64,000 nucleotides of DNA from PALSA-1006 sp036171275. GTDB lineage: Bacteria; Pseudomonadota; Gammaproteobacteria; Burkholderiales; Gallionellaceae. The position numbers were made by a program, and so were the translations under genes. Positions 59,754 to 64,000 of this stretch are shown here, piece after piece; the stretch's first letter is position 1; each line of letters begins with the position of its first letter. The DNA lies in the NCBI GenBank assembly GCA_036171275.1, contig JAVHQT010000027.1, forward strand, positions 44,338-108,337. Reading direction: 5' to 3'. The notes below the pieces were generated by a model that was not told the DNA's origin, did not search any database, and saw only the letters and a program-made list of their open reading frames with translations.

Positions 59754-61535
59754 TCATTGTCCGCGCATAAACATGGCATCCAACTCAGAAATTGAGAGCT
59801 GAAACCAAGTTGGACGGCCGTGATTACATTGATCCGCGCGTTCAGTGCGTTCCATTTCTCGCAACATTGCATTCATTTCCGGCACACTTAAAACATGGTT
59901 GGCACGCACCGCAGAATGACAGGCAAGGCTGGCCAATAATTGGTTGCGGCGTTCGGTTAAGGTGCGACTCGTGCCAAACTCGCGCAATTCATGCAACACT
60001 TCGCGCGCTGCCGGCTCGGCATGGGATTGTTTTAATAACGCGGGCATTCCTCGTACCGCAAGCGTCGTGGGCGAAAGAGGTGCAAGGTCAAAACCCAATA
60101 AATTGAGCCCTGCCTGTTCCGCTTCAGCCGTGGCAACATCCAGTCTAGTTGCCGAAAAAGTAATCGGAATCAGCAAAGGCTGTTGGACGATTTGCTGATG
60201 GTCCAAGGCCGTTTTTAGTTGCTCATACACGATACGTTCATGTGCCGCGTGCATATCGACCACAATCAAGCCATGTTGGTTCTGCGCCAGAATGTAAATA
60301 CCCGACAGCTGCGCCAAGGCGTAACCCAGTGGATGCTCGCTGTCTGTTTCAACATACTGATCTCGAATCACTGCCGCCGCTTCCCACAAGGGATAGGCAG
60401 CTTCTTGTTGCGCAATGCCCAAGGGTAGGCGTTGCTGAAATTTTGCATATCCGCCAACCGGTGTTTGCTCCATTTTATCGGCGAAGGTTTCATCTTTGGT
60501 TTTGTCTGCCACCATGGGTGCGCTTAAGGCTTGCTGCAAGGTATGAAATACAAATTGGTGAATGCCCTGACTTTCGCGAAAACGCACTTCGCTCTTAGCA
60601 GGATGCACATTCACATCCAGTTGCTCCGGTGGCATTGTGAGATACAGCACAAAAGCCGGATGACGCTGATGATGCAATATGTCTTGATAAGCCTGACGCA
60701 CTGCGTGTATCAAAACCTTGTCGCGCACAAACCGGCCATTAACAAAAAAGTATTGCTGATCCCGATTGGAACGAGAATAGGCTGGCAAAGCAGCAATGCC
60801 ATCCATCTGCAATTGCGCGGCGTGCCGGTCAAGATAGACTAAATGCTGACTAAATTCTGCGCCCAGCAAGGCATTGATTCGATGTGACAAGGCGCTGCTC
60901 TGCGCTGATGTCGATCCTGCTATCAAGGTAGGGGCATTCAACTGCCAAATTAGCTTGCCATTGTGTTGCAACGAAAAACTGATTTCGGGTCGAGAAAGTG
61001 CAATGCGCTTAAAGATCTCTTCGCAGTAAGCGAATTCAGTTCCTTCACTTTTTAAAAACTTACGCCGTGCTGGAGTATTGAAATACAACTCACGTAACTC
61101 AACGCTCGTTCCTAGCGGATGCGCTGCCGGAGTTGCAGTGCCGTGTTGACCATTTTCTGCAGTGACTTTCCAAGCATGCTCAGCCTGGGGCGTGCGACTG
61201 ATCATCGTTAATTGCGCTACCGCCGCCATGCTTGCTAATGCTTCGCCGCGAAATCCCATGCTGGCAACACATTGCAAATCTTCCAAAGAGACAATTTTGC
61301 TGGTTGCATGACGCAGTAAGGCAATCGGTAGTTGCGCCGCCGATATTCCGCTGCCGTTATCGCGTACCCGAAGTAATTTAATGCCGCCGCCTTCTAACTG
61401 TACCGAAATGTCAGTTGCACCCGCATCTAGGCTATTTTCCAACAACTCTTTTAGCGCCGAGGCAGGGCGCTCAATAACCTCGCCGGCAGCGATCTGGTTA
61501 ATCAATAATTCGGGAAGGAGTTGGATAAATGGCAT
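59754..61535 (-). CDS. mutL: DNA mismatch repair protein MutL (endonuclease type)
   Basis: This 593-residue protein has an N-terminal GHKL ATPase with ELLENSLDAGAT, the ATP lid GMGFRGEALAS-type segment and the transducer domain. The C-terminal domain has DMHAAHERIVYE (near 425), a fit to the DQHA-x2-E-x4-E endonuclease motif. It also has ACHSAVRAN (near 537) and CNHGRP (near 573), the companion metal-site motifs. This indicates a nicking MutL, as in bacteria lacking MutH. The order mutL-miaA is conserved. Confidence 0.95.
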   Translation of the reverse strand: MPFIQLLPELLINQIAAGEVIERPASALKELLENSLDAGATDISVQLEGGGIKLLRVRDNGSGISAAQLPIALLRHATSKIVSLEDLQCVASMGFRGEALASMAAVAQLTMISRTPQAEHAWKVTAENGQHGTATPAAHPLGTSVELRELYFNTPARRKFLKSEGTEFAYCEEIFKRIALSRPEISFSLQHNGKLIWQLNAPTLIAGSTSAQSSALSHRINALLGAEFSQHLVYLDRHAAQLQMDGIAALPAYSRSNRDQQYFFVNGRFVRDKVLIHAVRQAYQDILHHQRHPAFVLYLTMPPEQLDVNVHPAKSEVRFRESQGIHQFVFHTLQQALSAPMVADKTKDETFADKMEQTPVGGYAKFQQRLPLGIAQQEAAYPLWEAAAVIRDQYVETDSEHPLGYALAQLSGIYILAQNQHGLIVVDMHAAHERIVYEQLKTALDHQQIVQQPLLIPITFSATRLDVATAEAEQAGLNLLGFDLAPLSPTTLAVRGMPALLKQSHAEPAAREVLHELREFGTSRTLTERRNQLLASLACHSAVRANHVLSVPEMNAMLREMERTERADQCNHGRPTWFQLSISELDAMFMRGQ

Positions 61536-61692
61536 AGTTCAGTATTATAACGGAGCAAGCGAATCGTCGTTTTAAATTGACTTTGATTCAACCGGTTGGC
61601 AGATAATCAGCCCTTTTTTATTTTTTCACTGGCAAGGAATTTTTCTTGGGTATGTCTTGTCTGATTCCCGACTTTTTTATCGGCAATTATCT

Positions 61693-62643
61693 ATGGCTGT
61701 CAGCTACATTCCAACCCATCTAGGGCATTATTCAATTGTCGAACAAATCGGCACCGGTGGAAGCTCGAACGTCTATCTGGCGATTGAAGAAGGCAAGTTC
61801 AATTCTGTCGCCATTAAACAATTACGTAAAACTTGCTTGAGCAAACCCTTCCGTCAACTCATTGCCAACGAAGCGACCGTTATGTCGCATTTTCAACATA
61901 AAAACATCGTTCGGCTGCTTGCAGAAAACCAAAATGAAGCCAGTGGACCTTATTTAGTGTTGGAATATATCAAAGGGATTTCGCTTGATCACTATCAGTA
62001 TGAAGATACTTTATTGCCGATTGATCAGGTACTTTCCATTATCGAGCAGGTTGCGCAAGCTCTTGATTATATTGCAGAAATTGGCATCGTGCACCGCGAT
62101 ATTAAACCAGAAAATTTGATTCTAACTCCGCACGGCGCGGTCAAATTGATGGATTTTGGTTGTGCCGTTACTATTGGGCAGCAAGCACACATGGTTGCAG
62201 GCAGTTTAGCGTATATGTCGCCCGAACAATTAAATGGCGAAACACTGGATGAACGTTCCGATATTTATTCATTAGGTGCCGTACTGTACCGTTTGTTGAC
62301 TGGACACAATACTTTTGACGCGGACAACGAGTTCGACGCGCGCATTGCCGTACTCAATTTTCCGGCGCTGCCCATTCAGCAGTTTAGACAAACGCTACCG
62401 TCGAAACTGGTTGATTTAATAGACAAAACACTAGAAAAAGATCGTCAAAAACGTTTCCAAAACTGGCCTGATTTTAGGGAAAAACTCGGAAATGTTGCTT
62501 ATGAAATTAAGCAATCCAATGAAGAATTCGATATTTATCGCGGTTTTAGCTCAGCAACGCAATCGACCATTTCGCATCGACTTTCTGCCACCAGTCAATT
62601 TACTCGCAGTGGATTTTCGCGCAGCATGATGGGCGGCGGATAA
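61693..62643 (+). CDS. Eukaryotic-like serine/threonine protein kinase
   Basis: This 316-residue soluble Hanks-type kinase has the Gly-rich loop IGTGGSSNVYLA, ATP-anchoring Lys in VAIKQL, catalytic IVHRDIKPEN, metal-binding DFG and SPEQL of the activation segment. The start at 61693 is the first in-frame ATG, though no good ribosome site is seen; a TTG at 61657 would add 12 residues. After the kinase domain (ending near 285) there is a Ser/Thr-rich tail. It has no membrane helix or sensor domain, and no phosphatase or obvious substrate gene is adjacent. Confidence 0.9.
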   Translation: MAVSYIPTHLGHYSIVEQIGTGGSSNVYLAIEEGKFNSVAIKQLRKTCLSKPFRQLIANEATVMSHFQHKNIVRLLAENQNEASGPYLVLEYIKGISLDHYQYEDTLLPIDQVLSIIEQVAQALDYIAEIGIVHRDIKPENLILTPHGAVKLMDFGCAVTIGQQAHMVAGSLAYMSPEQLNGETLDERSDIYSLGAVLYRLLTGHNTFDADNEFDARIAVLNFPALPIQQFRQTLPSKLVDLIDKTLEKDRQKRFQNWPDFREKLGNVAYEIKQSNEEFDIYRGFSSATQSTISHRLSATSQFTRSGFSRSMMGGG

Positions 62644-62691
62644 TCTCACTGCACATTAAATTCAATTACCCATCAGATTGCGCAGCCGAGT

Positions 62692-63567
62692 TTAATCCGT
62701 ACGTTCAGAAAGACCGCTAGCAGCATCAACATCCTCACTGACTTCATGTCGCGCAACCAACAAAGAATAGAGGCGACGACTGTCCGCGCGCAACACCGTG
62801 AAATGCCATTCTCCAAGTACAATCACTTCGCCAGATTTTGGCAATTGACCTGCCGCCTGCAAAACCATTCCGCCCACTGTATCGTAATTTTCTTTAGCAA
62901 ATGATGTTCCAAGTACCTGATTAAAATCAGTTAATTCTGTATCAGCCTTCACGCGCCAATGCACATCATCTTGAACGATGATGTTATCTTGGTCTTCGTC
63001 AAAATCATATTCATCAGCTATATCACCGACAATTTGCTCGAGCACATCTTCAATCGTCACCATTCCGCACACCCCGCCGTATTCATCCACCACGAGCGCA
63101 ATGTGATTGCGATTACTGCGAAAATCGCGGAGTAGCACATTTAAACGTTTAGATTCTGGAACAAAAATAGCCGGTCGCAACATATCTCGCACATCGATCT
63201 CTTCGCTGGCGTAATAGCGCAGCAAATCCTTTGCTAGCAAAATACCAATGATATTATCTTTGTCTCCCTCGGTTACGGGGAAGCGCGAGTGCGCTGTTTC
63301 GATTACGAATGGAATAAATTGCTCTGGCTGCTCGCTGATGTCGATAACATCCATTTGCGCGCGGGGCAACATTATCTCGCGCACCTGTCGTTCTGACACT
63401 TGCATTACGCCCTCCATCATAGACAGCGCATCAGCATCAAGCAAATTGCGCTCATAAGCGCTATGCAGCAGAGCAATTAGTTGCTCTCTGTCTTCTGGTT
63501 CGCGTAACAGCAGTGTCGACAAGCGTTCTAACAAACTGGGTTTGTGACTACTCTCTGAATCGTCCAT
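62692..63567 (-). CDS. corC: CorC/HlyC-type CBS-domain protein
   Basis: This 291-residue cytoplasmic protein has two CBS domains (about 65-125 and 130-190) including VREIMLPRAQMDVIDI and VVDEYGGVCGMVTIEDVLEQIVGDIADEYD. The C-terminal CorC_HlyC FAD-like domain includes YDTVGGMVLQAAGQLPKSGE. The family is linked to Mg2+/Co2+ efflux. In many gammaproteobacteria ybeY lies upstream and lnt downstream; here a repeat and an IS fragment lie upstream. No clear ribosome site precedes the ATG. Confidence 0.93.
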   Translation of the reverse strand: MDDSESSHKPSLLERLSTLLLREPEDREQLIALLHSAYERNLLDADALSMMEGVMQVSERQVREIMLPRAQMDVIDISEQPEQFIPFVIETAHSRFPVTEGDKDNIIGILLAKDLLRYYASEEIDVRDMLRPAIFVPESKRLNVLLRDFRSNRNHIALVVDEYGGVCGMVTIEDVLEQIVGDIADEYDFDEDQDNIIVQDDVHWRVKADTELTDFNQVLGTSFAKENYDTVGGMVLQAAGQLPKSGEVIVLGEWHFTVLRADSRRLYSLLVARHEVSEDVDAASGLSERTD

Positions 63568-63685
63568 AAAATATATCTAAAAATAAAGTGGCGCGAAGAA
63601 TACCTTAAACATCGCACAAATGCCGATGCAATTATCAGACTCTAACAATCTAAATGAATTGATATTACTTTCAATTCCAAATTAA

Positions 63686-63714
63686 GCAACCACTTGATTA
63701 TATTAATTATTCAA
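63686..63714 (+). repeat. 29-bp dispersed repeat, copy 18 (upstream of corC)
   Basis: Core CAACCACTTGATTATATTAA (17 of 20). The opposite strand contains AATCAAGTGGTTG, an exact IHF-consensus fit. It lies between corC and the IS fragment. Confidence 0.65.
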
Positions 63715-63789
63715 AGATAAACACGTACTTACTAAGAGGTAAGACAACGCGAGACAGTGCCTTAGGACGAATAGACAGTACAGAAACTA

Positions 63790-63959
63790 TAGTGAACCCC
63801 GATTTTAAGCCAACGGTTTAAGCTTTCTGCTGTTATAGGGGAAAAAGCAAAGTGAGCGAATCAAAACGGCGGCAGTATCACAGTCCGGAATGCAAGGCGA
63901 AAGTAGCTCTTGAGGCGATCCGAGAGACGAAGATGGTTAACCAGATTGGCTCTATGTGA
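63790..63959 (+). mobile_element. Remnant of an IS3-family insertion sequence (5' end of orfA)
   Basis: A frame from GTG 63852 to TGA 63957-63959 encodes 35 residues, including YHSPECKAKVALEAIRETK. This matches the N-terminal helix-turn-helix start of IS3-family OrfA transposases (typically SPEFKAKVALEA). It stops soon afterwards and the sequence that follows does not continue the transposase. A good ribosome site (AGGGG) precedes it. The left boundary is a guess (a TGAACCCC start near 63792). The last 40 bp of the window show nothing recognisable. Confidence 0.65.
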
Positions 63960-64000
63960 TTTGTAGTGGGTAATGAGATAATCGGTAGATGAATAGCTCA

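Noticed and set aside
61652..61726. 24-codon leader-like frame before the Ser/Thr kinase
   Set aside because: The ribosome site is poorly spaced and there is no sign of attenuation or conservation visible here.
62069..62096. CTTGATTATATTG string in the Ser/Thr kinase gene
   Set aside because: It encodes LDYIAEIG just before the catalytic HRD, a normal kinase position, and has no TAAC left part.
1..64000. CRISPR array, tRNA or rRNA genes, toxin-antitoxin or phage-defence cluster
   Set aside because: None was seen. The only regularly recurring sequence is the dispersed repeat, which is not arrayed with spacers.

Overview
The window is a stretch of ordinary chromosome from a non-enteric gammaproteobacterium with balanced base composition. 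The evidence for this placement is an rsxABCDGE-nth cluster, the rpsP-rimM-trmD-rplS operon, an Mla lipid-transport operon ending in a BolA/IbaG gene, bamC next to dapA, the rhodanese-grxC-secB-gpsA block, and a RegB/RegA redox two-component pair. MutL carries the metal-dependent endonuclease motif typical of bacteria without MutH, which argues against an enteric relative. No rRNA, tRNA, CRISPR array, prophage or intact insertion sequence was seen; one decayed IS3-type fragment lies at the right edge. I cannot name the genus from this sequence.

Layout. Positions 1-3276 hold a partial HDOD gene and regBA on the minus strand, transcribed divergently from rsxABCDGE-nth (3277-9077), the Rnf electron-transfer complex plus endonuclease III. 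Positions 9223-15043 are a translationally coupled tripartite RND efflux operon on the minus strand. Then come an orphan znuB, dapA-bamC, a walJ-like hydrolase, lolA, yggX-ppk1, two lipid A-type acyltransferases, metK, argS, a SPOR protein and dsbA. Next are a small membrane protein, a PglL-like ligase, rhodanese-grxC-secB, an SH3 protein and gpsA (24.3-33.3 kb). Positions 33.6-42.3 kb carry an NAD-dependent epimerase, a ferredoxin-type reductase, a Ca2+/H+ antiporter, a large GGDEF-EAL protein, folB/plsY and a PfkB sugar kinase. aroC, a DUF167 gene, an unknown gene and rplS-trmD-rimM-rpsP follow. The stretch 46.4-48.4 kb is the most accessory-looking: an HTH regulator divergent from an outer-membrane barrel gene, a Uma2-type pseudogene killed by one in-frame stop, and a REP-like element. 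cysS, xthA, mlaFEDCB-ibaG, a trpG/pabA-type gene, ubiB, a Tim44-like gene, rluA, phnA, miaA, mutL, a Ser/Thr kinase and corC complete the window.

The feature that ordinary gene annotation does not explain is a family of about 29-bp A/T-rich repeats. Eighteen copies occur in 64 kb, in both orientations, with core TAACTACTTGATTATATTGA. Ten copies contain an exact match, on the opposite strand, to the IHF-binding consensus WATCAANNNNTTR. Most lie between genes and several supply a stop codon or the start region of the neighbouring gene, but three are embedded in coding sequence (regB, the efflux adaptor and miaA). A second, more GC-rich REP-like family related to CCGTTCG...CGAACGG occurs as one well-preserved and a few decayed copies.
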